IMG/VR virus record: IMGVR_UViG_3300025276_000152
Span: 1-29,145 of that record
Direction: 5' to 3' (one strand)
From: a virus
Length of the DNA: 29,145 nucleotides
Positions 1 to 7,236 of this stretch are shown piece after piece (positions within the stretch are counted from its first letter, which is position 1; every line of letters starts with the position of its first letter). The notes beneath the pieces were generated by a model, which saw nothing but the letters and a program-made list of their open reading frames with translations, ran no database searches and had not been told where the DNA came from. A program made the translations under genes and the position numbers.

Positions 1-117
1 TTAAGAGCTACAGTAATGAGAGACTTCTTTGATATACTAGAGAGGTTCGACTTATACCTAGACGTAGACCACAATAAATCCAATAGCGAATATAAACTAA
101 ACGGTAACCTATTTGAG
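1..117. repeat. Contig-end overlap, left copy (matches 29029-29145)
   Basis: The first 117 bases match the last 117 with four substitutions (window positions 48, 51, 99 and 105). All four are third-position synonymous changes within terL. This marks closure of a circular or circularly permuted map. The differences suggest that reads from two closely related phages meet at the junction. Confidence 0.95.
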
Positions 118-978
118 TTCGTATCAATAGACCAGTCTAGCAGACTTAAAGGACGTAAAAGAAACATAGCCTTTTTAAACGAAGCTAACGAGGCCAGTTA
201 CGAATCCTATAACCAAATACTATTTAGAACCGAAGAGCAGCTTATATTAGACTACAATCCTAGTGACGAGTATTCTTGGATATACTCAAAGGTTAAGACT
301 AGAGACGATGCATTTTTTTGTATAACAACTTATAAAGACAATAGGTTTCTAAGCAAAGAGATAGTAAAAGAAATCGAACGCTTACAATATACGGACCAGG
401 ACTATTGGCGAGTGTATGGTCTTGGCCAGGTAGGTAGAAACAAAGCAACTATATTTACATATATAGAAGTGGACCAGATACCCGAACAGGCAGAGTTTAT
501 TTCTGGTGGCTTAGATTGGGGTTTTGTAAATGACCCGAGCTGTTTAATTTTTGTTTATGTACTAGAAGACAATCTATATTTAGACGAACAGTTTTATCAG
601 TATGGAATGACAAACAGAGACATACATAATAAATTTATAGAACTAGGCTTTACAAGACAGACTGAGATATTTGCAGATAGTAGCGAACCCAAATCCGTAG
701 ACGAACTGCATAGGTTTGGATGGAACGTTAAGTCAGCATCTAAAGGTAGAGACTCAATTAACATAGGAATAGATTTACTAAAGAGATATAAGCTACATAT
801 AACTAGCAAGAGTATAAATACTTTAAAGGAGTTTAAAAACTATAAGTGGCAAGAGGATAAGAACGGGACGCTGTTAAATGTACCAATACAAAAGAACGAC
901 CATTCAATCGATTCAAGCCGTTACGCAATTATTAAGAAACTGACTAGACCTAGAGTTGCCAGGTATGCTATAAGATAA
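1..978 (+). CDS. terL: Terminase large subunit, C-terminal part (gene continues from 28849)
   Basis: This is the large packaging ATPase-nuclease that pumps DNA into the prohead through the portal and cuts the concatemer. The reading frame is open from base 1 (Leu-Arg-Ala-Thr-Val-Met), and the first 60 residues lie at the other end of the window, so the joined protein is 385 residues. In joined numbering, a Walker B-like IAFLNE is at 116-121. RNase H-like nuclease acidic residues are Asp232 (GLDWGF), Asp286 (FADSSEP) and Asp364 (DHSIDSSRYA). This pattern fits the PBSX/Terminase_3-type large subunits. An annotator starting at the ATG at base 16 would miss the Walker A motif. The gene is followed by about 650 bases without a gene, not by the portal as is usual. 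Confidence 0.93.
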   Translation, partial: LRATVMRDFFDILERFDLYLDVDHNKSNSEYKLNGNLFEFVSIDQSSRLKGRKRNIAFLNEANEASYESYNQILFRTEEQLILDYNPSDEYSWIYSKVKTRDDAFFCITTYKDNRFLSKEIVKEIERLQYTDQDYWRVYGLGQVGRNKATIFTYIEVDQIPEQAEFISGGLDWGFVNDPSCLIFVYVLEDNLYLDEQFYQYGMTNRDIHNKFIELGFTRQTEIFADSSEPKSVDELHRFGWNVKSASKGRDSINIGIDLLKRYKLHITSKSINTLKEFKNYKWQEDKNGTLLNVPIQKNDHSIDSSRYAIIKKLTRPRVARYAIR

Positions 979-1050
979 ATTAAAAGTTTTATTAACAAAG
1001 CTTGTGTATATCATTTATTTGTTGTATATTGTAGTATAATAAATAAGTTC

Positions 1051-1491
1051 TTTGAAATGTTGTAATAAATCGAAAGCATCAGTAAATGTACTTAAGTGTA
1101 TTGAGAATGTTTCTTTTCGAGTATGAAAATGTGTTAGCAATTATCCATATTGGTCCATAACAAAACATTTCTAAATTTAAGATAGATTTATACAGCATAA
1201 AAATTAAGAGAATGAAGAACAAAAATATATTCTTTGGGTATATGGTTCATTTAAAGGTGGTGTAAAAACACTAGCCGAGGCAAAAGATAGTCTAGCCTTA
1301 CAACTAGTTTGTAAGCTCTGAGCTACCAGTCAAGATTTCTCTTAAGTCAGTCGAGTTCTTCACCGAACAACTAACGATGACTGTTAACTAGGTATGGAGT
1401 CAGGACCTCGAGAGCTTGCTACTAATGACGATTAAAAAGGTTCGATTCCTTTTCTAGTTACTAAATTGTTAAAGTCAAATTCTCAATATAT
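1051..1491 (+). ncRNA. Candidate large structured non-coding RNA
   Basis: The 979-1630 interval is the only long stretch without a credible gene in a tightly packed genome, and it is full of complementary segments. The strongest is a 13-bp helix between 1096-1108 and 1479-1491 (core ATTGAGAAT with ATTCTCAAT, nine Watson-Crick pairs, extended with two G-U pairs), enclosing about 370 nt. Other candidates are GAAATGTT 1054-1061 with AACATTTC 1164-1171; a hairpin 1114-1129 (TTTTC/GAAAA); GTGT/ACAC at 1260-1271; a bulged hairpin 1311-1326; AAGA/TCTT at 1332-1343; and a roughly 12-bp interrupted hairpin 1345-1382. A tRNA-shaped element follows at 1386-1460. The 1054/1164 helix would form a pseudoknot with the 13-bp helix, or one of the two is chance. 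Ends and strand are inferred. Large ornate phage RNAs such as ROOL and GOLLD, often found near tRNAs, are the nearest known analogy, but no family match could be made by eye. Confidence 0.5.
1386..1460 (+). tRNA. tRNA-like element (decayed tRNA or tRNA mimic)
   Basis: The element is 75 nt long, a normal tRNA length. A 7-bp acceptor stem pairs AACTAGG (1386-1392) with TCTAGTT (1453-1459, one G-U), followed by an unpaired A at 1460. A 5-bp T stem AAAGG/CCTTT (1436-1440/1448-1452) closes the canonical loop TTCGATT. T8 and A9 are present, and the D-loop-like AGTCAGGA (1398-1405) has the expected A-R-Y-Y-GG-A pattern. The D stem is only about 2 bp and I find no placement that gives a well-paired anticodon stem, so no amino acid can be assigned. 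CCA is not encoded. It lies inside the structured RNA candidate. Confidence 0.42.
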
Positions 1492-1630
1492 ACGGAATGG
1501 TAGCGCAAGCAAAGGTCAAAGCAAAACCTAACGAGGCAATAAAGGAACTATCCTAAAAATAGTAATAAGGTATATAGTGAGAGTACCTACTCTAAGACAA
1601 ATCAAAATCTCTATAATTTTAATTAATGTT

Positions 1631-1792
1631 ATGAAAAAAAATACTAAATTGTTATTGCAAAAAATAATAGACTTACCAGAATACGAGCGTAAGCAAATTA
1701 TATCTGTTCTTATAGCTTCGATGCTTAACAGCGAAAGTCAAGAAGAGGCAAAGAAAACATACGATAATATTATAAACCAATTAAGTAAATAA
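1631..1792 (+). CDS. Small hypothetical protein, 53 aa
   Basis: The product is an unrecognised 53-residue, mostly helical, charged protein beginning MKKNTKLLLQKII and ending in NQLSK. I chose the ATG at 1631. The frame stays open upstream to a GTG at 1577, but that would add 18 residues encoded by the hairpin-rich non-coding interval. An AT-rich leader (aattttaattaatgtt) precedes the ATG, as is usual in Bacteroidota. It is followed one base after its stop by the next gene, so the two are probably co-transcribed. No domain was recognised. Confidence 0.6.
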   Translation: MKKNTKLLLQKIIDLPEYERKQIISVLIASMLNSESQEEAKKTYDNIINQLSK

Positions 1793-1793
1793 G

Positions 1794-2012
1794 ATGGCAG
1801 ATAAATTAAAAAACAAGTGGTTAGTTATGCAGCTAATAACCGATAAGTATATTAACTCTATAGTTATAGATAAGCATATAAAATGCACCTCTTCGACTAC
1901 AGTAATAGATGCAAGGGTATGGACCAATAAAGACTTAGACGAACTTTATAAAATATATCCTTTGGGCCAGGAAGGGTTCCACGCAAACTTTACTCTAATA
2001 GAGTATAAATAA
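1794..2012 (+). CDS. Small hypothetical protein, 72 aa
   Basis: This is an unrecognised soluble protein of 72 residues that begins MADKLKNKWLVMQLI. It has alternating hydrophobic residues (INSIVID, HANFTLIEYK) suggestive of a small beta-rich fold. It starts one base after the stop of the 53-residue gene and ends just before a strong terminator at 2018-2045. The pair therefore forms a short transcription unit between the non-coding region and the tail operon. No signal peptide or membrane segment is visible. Confidence 0.65.
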   Translation: MADKLKNKWLVMQLITDKYINSIVIDKHIKCTSSTTVIDARVWTNKDLDELYKIYPLGQEGFHANFTLIEYK

Positions 2013-2017
2013 GAAAT

Positions 2018-2045
2018 GAGCTTACAGAAATGTAGGCTTTTTTTT
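2018..2045 (+). terminator. Rho-independent terminator
   Basis: An 8-bp stem AGCTTACA/TGTAGGCT (2019-2026 with 2031-2038, one G-T wobble) closes a GAAA tetraloop. It is followed by an uninterrupted T run to 2045. It separates the two small genes from the tail operon. Confidence 0.9.
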
Positions 2046-2068
2046 GTCACTCAAATAAATTAAATTTA

Positions 2069-2080
2069 CGTTATATATAT
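2069..2080 (+). promoter_or_regulatory. CGTTATATATAT element before tail operon
   Basis: CGTTATATATAT lies six bases upstream of the ATG at 2087, directly downstream of a terminator. The same element precedes the starts at 9137, 10001, 13985 and 28512. It is probably a phage promoter element or a start-site signal at the head of gene blocks. Confidence 0.5.
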
Positions 2081-2086
2081 AAGCAT

Positions 2087-2683
2087 ATGAAAAAAATAGA
2101 ATTATTAGTACCAACTGACTTGCATTCAATTCCGTTATATCAATACCAAGAGTTTCTTAAAACCTTTGAGAATGTAAAAGATATGACAGACGAAGAGGCT
2201 AGCTTAAAGATGCTTAAAATCTTTTGTGGTCTTACACAAAAAGAAGGCTTAGAGTTTAAGATGTCTGACGTTTCAAAAGTTGTAGATAAGCTAAATAAAA
2301 TACTAGTAACTAAACCTAGCTTAATAACTAAGTTTACACTAGGTGGCCAAAAGTTTGGATTTGTTCCTGAATTAAGTGACTTAAGCTTTGGTGAATATAT
2401 AGACGCTGAAAATAATCTAGGTGACTGGGACAATATGCATAAAGCAATGGCTGTATTATACAGACCTATAAAAGAAGAGTATAAAGATAAATATACTTTA
2501 AAAGATTATGACGGTGAACACTACGCCAATATATTAAAAAATATGCCTACCAGTGTAGCCGTAAGTTGTCTGGTTTTTTTTTACGCTTTAGAGACGGAAT
2601 TGCTAACAGCTACTCTGAACTCTTCGCTGGAAATTCTCAAGACGAACAAGCATCTTTTGGAGCCGAACAAGATTTTAGAGTAA
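2087..2683 (+). CDS. Tail assembly chaperone, short product (gpG-like)
   Basis: This 198-residue protein is called as a tail assembly chaperone from context. It opens the tail operon, and a second frame (-1) overlaps its 3' end and runs on for a further domain, as in the lambda G/GT pair. The gene reads through nine consecutive Ts at codons Val-Phe-Phe (residues 163-165), then continues about 33 residues to its own stop. The body is rich in acidic and lysine residues with helical segments. Such chaperones coat the tape measure during tail-tube assembly and are absent from the mature virion. The start follows the CGTTATATATAT element. Sequence recognition alone is weak; the frameshift architecture is the main support. 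Confidence 0.7.
   Translation: MKKIELLVPTDLHSIPLYQYQEFLKTFENVKDMTDEEASLKMLKIFCGLTQKEGLEFKMSDVSKVVDKLNKILVTKPSLITKFTLGGQKFGFVPELSDLSFGEYIDAENNLGDWDNMHKAMAVLYRPIKEEYKDKYTLKDYDGEHYANILKNMPTSVAVSCLVFFYALETELLTATLNSSLEILKTNKHLLEPNKILE
2574..2582 (+). other. Probable -1 ribosomal frameshift site (T9)
   Basis: Nine Ts are read as GTT TTT TTT TAC in the zero frame. Slipping back one base gives TTT TTT TTA CGC and enters the open frame that ends at 2856. This is the direction used by siphophage G/GT chaperone genes. A homopolymer of this kind could also be a sequencing error, but the overlap of about 100 bases of two intact frames argues for programmed slippage. Confidence 0.62.
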
Positions 2684-2856
2684 GATACGGCTGGTATAAT
2701 AGCTTATATAAATTAGCGGGTGGTGACGTTACTAAAATAGAACAGGTTAGTAAAACTAACTTACATTATTGCTTAACTATGCTACAATACAAGATTGAGT
2801 TAGACAAGGCAGAGACAAAGAATTTAAAAAATAAATTTAAGAAAAATGAGCAATAA
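2581..2856 (+). CDS. Tail assembly chaperone, frameshift extension (gpGT-like T part)
   Basis: This is the -1 frame segment, about 91 residues, that would be fused to residues 1-165 of the upstream product to give a protein of about 256 residues. It contains YGWYNSLYKLAGGD and ends in a lysine-rich helix (KNLKNKFKKNEQ). A T domain of this type binds the major tail protein and brings it to the tape measure. There is no convincing independent start upstream, so translation by frameshift is the better reading. It overlaps the next gene by 11 bases. Confidence 0.6.
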   Translation, partial: LRFRDGIANSYSELFAGNSQDEQASFGAEQDFRVRYGWYNSLYKLAGGDVTKIEQVSKTNLHYCLTMLQYKIELDKAETKNLKNKFKKNEQ

Positions 2857-3325
2857 CCAAGGAGCTACAGCATTTTTTACAATGCTAGATACATTAAGAT
2901 TATATTTATTAGAAGACCCTAATATTAACACTTGTACATATGGTGACTTGGCTCAAATTGATTTATCGAAACAAACTATTTTCCCTTTAGCGCACCTAGT
3001 TCCAAACAACGCAACAGTTGACGCCTCTGGCCAAACTATAACATTTAGTGTAAGCGTTATTCTTATGGATATAGTAGACATATCTAAAGAGAAAAAAACA
3101 GATATATTTTACGGAATTACTAACGAGCAGTTTATTTTAAATACAATGTTAGCTATAGGTAATAGATTATTTAGTAGGTTTAAAGGTGGTGACTTAAGAC
3201 TAGAAGGCTACCAGGCTAATGGCGGTTTAAACGCTGAGCCGTTCTATCAAAGATTTGAAAACCAACTAGCGGGTTGGAATTGTACATTTGATTTAACATT
3301 TAAAAACGACATTTATATATGTTAA
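2846..3325 (+). CDS. Putative tail terminator or head-tail connector protein
   Basis: This protein has 159 residues with an alternating beta pattern (VDASGQTITFSVSVILMDIV near 58-77) and ends FDLTFKNDIYIC. The size and the position between the chaperone and the next small structural gene resemble tail-terminator or neck proteins, which cap the tail tube and join it to the head. It has no signal peptide or membrane helix. It overlaps the chaperone frame by 11 bases and the next gene by 7, which indicates tight translational coupling. The family assignment rests on context and fold pattern only. Confidence 0.5.
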   Translation: MSNNQGATAFFTMLDTLRLYLLEDPNINTCTYGDLAQIDLSKQTIFPLAHLVPNNATVDASGQTITFSVSVILMDIVDISKEKKTDIFYGITNEQFILNTMLAIGNRLFSRFKGGDLRLEGYQANGGLNAEPFYQRFENQLAGWNCTFDLTFKNDIYIC

Positions 3326-3969
3326 GTGATGAGGTAATTCAAGAGTTACAAACCTATGCTTTAAATGTAATAAGTAAAGCTAAGTCTAACTTATCTAAAA
3401 ACGGTAACACTGGAGCTTTAGCTGACAGTTTAGATTATGAAATATTTGATACTTTTGATTGGGGTGGCTACTTACAATTTGTAGCTTTAGAGTATGGAAA
3501 CTATTTAGATAAAGGTGTACAAGGCGCAAACCCTAACGATTTATCTGCTCCAGGAACAGACAAAAAAGGTAATTCAACTCCAGGTTCTAAATGGTACGGA
3601 ATACAAAAAGCTCCTTATAGTCCTTTTAAATTTGGTAGCGGTAACGGTCCAAGCGGTGGCCTTAGAGGTGCTATAGATAAGTGGACCATAACTAAAGGCA
3701 TTCCAGACATAAGAGGTAAAGACGGTAGATTTCTACCTAGAAAATCTTTAGTTTATTTAATGACTAGAAGTATTTACCTAGCTGGATTATCACCAACTTA
3801 TTTTTTTACTGAAGCTCAGGCTACATACGACAGTACATTAAGCAGTAAATTAGGCCTTGCCTTTTTAGATGACGTAAGATTAAAAACACTAGAACTATTA
3901 GACCCTTTAAAATCAAATGCAGCTTACACTCAGTTTTCGACAAGCCGAAGACCTAGAAAAACTTTTTAA
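3319..3969 (+). CDS. Putative tail-completion / HK97 gp10-like structural protein
   Basis: The product has 216 residues. An N-terminal helix (LSDEVIQELQTYALNVISKAK) is followed by Gly-rich segments including YGNYLDKGVQGANP and GNGPSGGLRGAIDKW. Proteins with this mixture, a helix plus a Y-x(6)-G-type central region, are common among phage connector or tail-completion proteins of the gp10 class. It is placed in the tail operon and overlaps its upstream neighbour by 7 bases. The C-terminus is basic (SRRPRKTF). No catalytic motif was seen. The call is inferred. Confidence 0.45.
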   Translation: MLSDEVIQELQTYALNVISKAKSNLSKNGNTGALADSLDYEIFDTFDWGGYLQFVALEYGNYLDKGVQGANPNDLSAPGTDKKGNSTPGSKWYGIQKAPYSPFKFGSGNGPSGGLRGAIDKWTITKGIPDIRGKDGRFLPRKSLVYLMTRSIYLAGLSPTYFFTEAQATYDSTLSSKLGLAFLDDVRLKTLELLDPLKSNAAYTQFSTSRRPRKTF

Positions 3970-3971
3970 TT

Positions 3972-4946
3972 ATGATATTACTTAGAAGTCCCTATATAAT
4001 AAGCGTTGGCGAAGTTGCTAACCTAGGATTTTGTATTTTACGATTAACCATTAACGGAGCGTCTACGCCTCAATATACTATTACTAAAAACGCTTATCAG
4101 TTTCTAGATGCTAGTAATAATCCTAAAGGTTTCTGTAGCTTTGATATAGCTGAGCTTTGTAGAGACTTTATAACAAATGTTTATCAAAATTTAGGTGGTA
4201 ATGATAATGTACAAACAGTTGCTATTTCTTGGGTTATTCAAAGATATAATAATGCAAACCCTAGCGTTTTATTATCACCAAATGTCACTGGTTCGGATAC
4301 TGGTATAAACGGTTATACTTCATTTTCTCAAGGGCTTAATGCAGAAATAACAAGCGATACATTGCTATTGTCTGGCGTTAAAATATATCTGCCATTAAAC
4401 GTTAGAACAACTATATTTAATTTTGAGTCTGGCAGTATTGAAAAATATAGCACAACTTCATCAGCAACGTCTTTAAATGTAGACGGAAAAATAATAGAAA
4501 TTGAGAGAATAAGAGAATGTAAATATCCTCATCACAGAGTAACATTTTTAAATAGGTATGGAGTGTTACAAGATTTGTTCTTTTTTATGAAACGAATTAA
4601 TAGCACTGCGGTAACTAATGAAAATTACAAAGCTAATGTCTTAAACTTATTACAGGCAACTCCAAGCTATTCTACAACTAGTCACGTTAATAAAACGTTT
4701 AACTTTAAAGGCCAACAATCTTTTACTATGTCAACGGGTTATGTAGACGAGTCTTATAATCCATATATAGAAGAATTAATGTTGTCAGAGTTTGTATGGG
4801 TTGACCAACAACTTGGTAGTTCAGGGGTTACACCTTGCGTTTTAAATACTCAAAGCTTTACTAAAAAAACTAGCTTAAACGACAATTTGGTAGAATACAC
4901 TTTAGAATTTTCACCTTCTAATCAAATAATAAACAACGTTAGATAA
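3972..4946 (+). CDS. Putative tail-tip / baseplate structural protein
   Basis: This 324-residue protein is rich in Ser, Thr, Asn and beta-prone stretches, with no membrane segment, as expected for a virion protein. It begins MILLRSPYIISVGEVAN and contains an internal EIERIRECKYPHHRVTFLNR block. It lies directly upstream of the lipoprotein and the 726-residue tail protein. That position suggests a role at the distal tail, but I do not recognise a named domain. The start is two bases after the preceding stop. Confidence 0.45.
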   Translation: MILLRSPYIISVGEVANLGFCILRLTINGASTPQYTITKNAYQFLDASNNPKGFCSFDIAELCRDFITNVYQNLGGNDNVQTVAISWVIQRYNNANPSVLLSPNVTGSDTGINGYTSFSQGLNAEITSDTLLLSGVKIYLPLNVRTTIFNFESGSIEKYSTTSSATSLNVDGKIIEIERIRECKYPHHRVTFLNRYGVLQDLFFFMKRINSTAVTNENYKANVLNLLQATPSYSTTSHVNKTFNFKGQQSFTMSTGYVDESYNPYIEELMLSEFVWVDQQLGSSGVTPCVLNTQSFTKKTSLNDNLVEYTLEFSPSNQIINNVR

Positions 4947-5056
4947 TGAGATTAATAATAATTATTTTATGTTTTATTCTTTTAAGTAGCTGTAAGCCTT
5001 TTAAGAAAATACCTAAAGACTTACCTAGTATAGCAGCTAATCAAAACTTTAAATAA
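4946..5056 (+). CDS. Small lipoprotein, 36 aa
   Basis: The start MRLIIIILCFILLSSCKPF is a textbook lipoprotein signal: short basic n-region, hydrophobic core and lipobox LSSC with the lipidated Cys at residue 16. Cleavage would leave a 21-residue mature peptide with several Lys and three Pro. It is translationally coupled on both sides (TAATG overlaps with 3972-4946 and with 5056-7236). Known analogues with this build are superinfection-exclusion lipoproteins (T5 Llp type) and outer spanins (Rz1 type). Its place inside the tail operon, far from the lysis genes, favours neither. The Lys after Cys would fit an outer-membrane destination only if the host sorting rules allow it. Confidence 0.72.
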   Translation: MRLIIIILCFILLSSCKPFKKIPKDLPSIAANQNFK

Positions 5057-7236
5057 TGAGAAAAGAATTATCGTTATACGTTAGAAATATTTACGGTTTA
5101 AATGAATCTGAACTAGCAAACCCAGCTTTAAGACCTTTTGAAAGGGTTGAGTTTTTTAAAGATGAGACAGTGACGTTAACTCAGACAATTAAAAATTCTA
5201 CAGTACCCGACAAATTATTTACAGACTTTACACAAGGTTTCACAATACCAGCTAGCTCGGTTAATAATCAAATTTTTAAGCATTATTATAACAATGGTAT
5301 CTTAGGATTTGACGCTAGAATAAAAGTTCCAGCCAGACTTGAATTAAACTTACTGCCATTTAAAGATGGCTTTATAAAACTTGAGTCTGTTGTTATGGAG
5401 TTTGGAAAACCAAAAAGCTATAAGATTACATTTTATGGTAATACAGTAGGCTTAACCGAATTATTTGGCGAAGACCAATTATCAAATTTAGATTGGTTAA
5501 ACAATTTTAGTTTGTTATATGACGGTGCGGTTATAAGGTCTAGGTTTACAGATAATAATAATGTTACTGTAGAAGGGGTTCAATATGTAAATCCTATTAT
5601 AGCTCCACTTATAACACACACTAGAAGATTGTATTATAACTCTGGCCAATCGGTTGTAGCTGGTGACGGTAATTTATCATATACCGCTGGTGAATTAAAA
5701 GGAGTTAGAGCTACGGATTTAAAATACGCAATAAGAAACGAAGTTATAATTAAGGCTATAGAAAAAACATATCCAACAATTACCTTTGGTTCAAGCGCTA
5801 CTAGATTCTTTAGAAATAACAACGCTTCTTTTTACAATATGTATATGTGGTTAAGCAGACGTAAAGGCAGCGTACAAGCTGACCCAAACTTTGAGGCCCC
5901 TGTATATCCATTCTTTGTGCAGTTTCCGACCTCTACAGATACTTTAGGCTCATCTGACCCAGTAACAGGAATAACGGTTAATATACCTATCTTTTACAAT
6001 AACTGGGACGCTTCTTTAACTTGTGCTATTGGCGTAGCGTCAGGCTCTGGTAGTGTTATATATAACTACGAATTATCTTATAATGGTTTAGCTGTTAGTT
6101 CGGAGTTTAATCTTACAGGTAGCCAAGCCGTTACAATTCCTAATAATTTACAAAACGTAACTTCAGGTACCTTTACTTTAATTATATCACCACAATCTAG
6201 TTTAGTTCTTAGCAATGTAAGGTTTGATATTATACGAGAGGACCGAGATAATGATGACGAAGAAATTAACGTATTTCAAACAGGTACATTTACAATAACA
6301 GCGGCTTTTGATTTTATTATTACTCAGCAAATACCACAAATGCAAATATTAGACTATCTAACAAACTTGTTTAAGATGTTTAATTTAATTGCTTATGTAA
6401 CATTTGAGCCTTCAACAGGTATATCGACTATTGAAGTTCAGGATTATAATCAATATTATTTTGGTAATACAGCTTACACTTTAGGTTATAAATCTATAGA
6501 CATAACTAAATATGTAGCTGTAGACAATCAAACTATATCTACGGCCTTACCTTATGGTGAAATTAATTTATCCTATAAAGATTTAAAAACCTTTTTTGCT
6601 TCATTTCATAAACAAATAACAAATCAAAATTGGGGTACCGAAACTTATAGAGGCAATGATAATACTCTATTTAGTGGCGATACTTATAAAGTCGAAATTG
6701 GATTCGAACACCAAAAATACGAAAGGCTATTAGACGGAACTGGTCAAGCTGTAAAAACTGTTCAGTGGGGTTGGTCTGTAGACGATAATGAAGAGTCTTA
6801 TATTGGAAACCCTTTACAATTTTATGCTTATCGTAAAACTGTAGGAACTATTATATCTTTTATGACAAACGATAGTACTCTTACATTTACAAGAAATTAT
6901 TGGTTACCAGCTAATAGTATTATAACAGGTGATACAACCGCTGGCCAAAGTCTAAACTTTTTTCCAGAAGCTGACGAGTGGACCTTTCAAGTTAACTTAA
7001 ATACTTTATTTAAAAACTATTACGAGATTTATATGGAAGGTATATTTGATTTTGCAAAAAGGATTATATCCGTAGAAGCATATTTACCAGACGCAGTATT
7101 AAACGGTTTACAACTTAATGACAGATTAATTATAGGTGATAGGACATACTTAATAAACTCTATAACTACAAACTTCGCAACAGGTAAAAGTAAATTAGAA
7201 TTATTAACTGAAAACTTAAAACAAATACTAACATAA
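5056..7236 (+). CDS. Large tail protein, probable tail-tip hub / baseplate component
   Basis: The product has 726 residues and is the largest protein of the tail operon. The N-terminal region (MRKELSLYVRNIYGLN, then FTDFTQGFTIPAS at about 56-68) and a C-terminal segment of the form LNDRLIIGDRTYLINSI resemble tail-hub or receptor-proximal proteins of Bacteroidota siphophages. There are many beta-prone repeats and no membrane helix or signal peptide. It starts in a TAATG overlap with the lipoprotein gene and stops in the start of a 48-residue gene. The precise role (distal tail, hub or baseplate) cannot be fixed by eye. Confidence 0.55.
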   Translation: MRKELSLYVRNIYGLNESELANPALRPFERVEFFKDETVTLTQTIKNSTVPDKLFTDFTQGFTIPASSVNNQIFKHYYNNGILGFDARIKVPARLELNLLPFKDGFIKLESVVMEFGKPKSYKITFYGNTVGLTELFGEDQLSNLDWLNNFSLLYDGAVIRSRFTDNNNVTVEGVQYVNPIIAPLITHTRRLYYNSGQSVVAGDGNLSYTAGELKGVRATDLKYAIRNEVIIKAIEKTYPTITFGSSATRFFRNNNASFYNMYMWLSRRKGSVQADPNFEAPVYPFFVQFPTSTDTLGSSDPVTGITVNIPIFYNNWDASLTCAIGVASGSGSVIYNYELSYNGLAVSSEFNLTGSQAVTIPNNLQNVTSGTFTLIISPQSSLVLSNVRFDIIREDRDNDDEEINVFQTGTFTITAAFDFIITQQIPQMQILDYLTNLFKMFNLIAYVTFEPSTGISTIEVQDYNQYYFGNTAYTLGYKSIDITKYVAVDNQTISTALPYGEINLSYKDLKTFFASFHKQITNQNWGTETYRGNDNTLFSGDTYKVEIGFEHQKYERLLDGTGQAVKTVQWGWSVDDNEESYIGNPLQFYAYRKTVGTIISFMTNDSTLTFTRNYWLPANSIITGDTTAGQSLNFFPEADEWTFQVNLNTLFKNYYEIYMEGIFDFAKRIISVEAYLPDAVLNGLQLNDRLIIGDRTYLINSITTNFATGKSKLELLTENLKQILT

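Noticed and set aside
1141-1149. DnaA box (TTATCCATA)
   Set aside because: It is a single, imperfect match to TTATNCACA in AT-rich DNA, with no cluster.
1051-1491. tmRNA (ssrA) or RNase P RNA
   Set aside because: No tmRNA 5' conserved GGATTCGACGGG-like segment and no tag ending in ALAA next to a stop; no RNase P CR-I or CR-V motifs recognised.
1208-1560. Short coding-like stretches inside the non-coding gap (for example NEEQKYILWVYGSFKGG and VAQAKVKAKPNEAIKELS)
   Set aside because: They have no start codon in frame, end at nearby stops, lie in different frames and coincide with the paired segments. The structured RNA explains the sequence better. Remnants of a decayed gene cannot be excluded.
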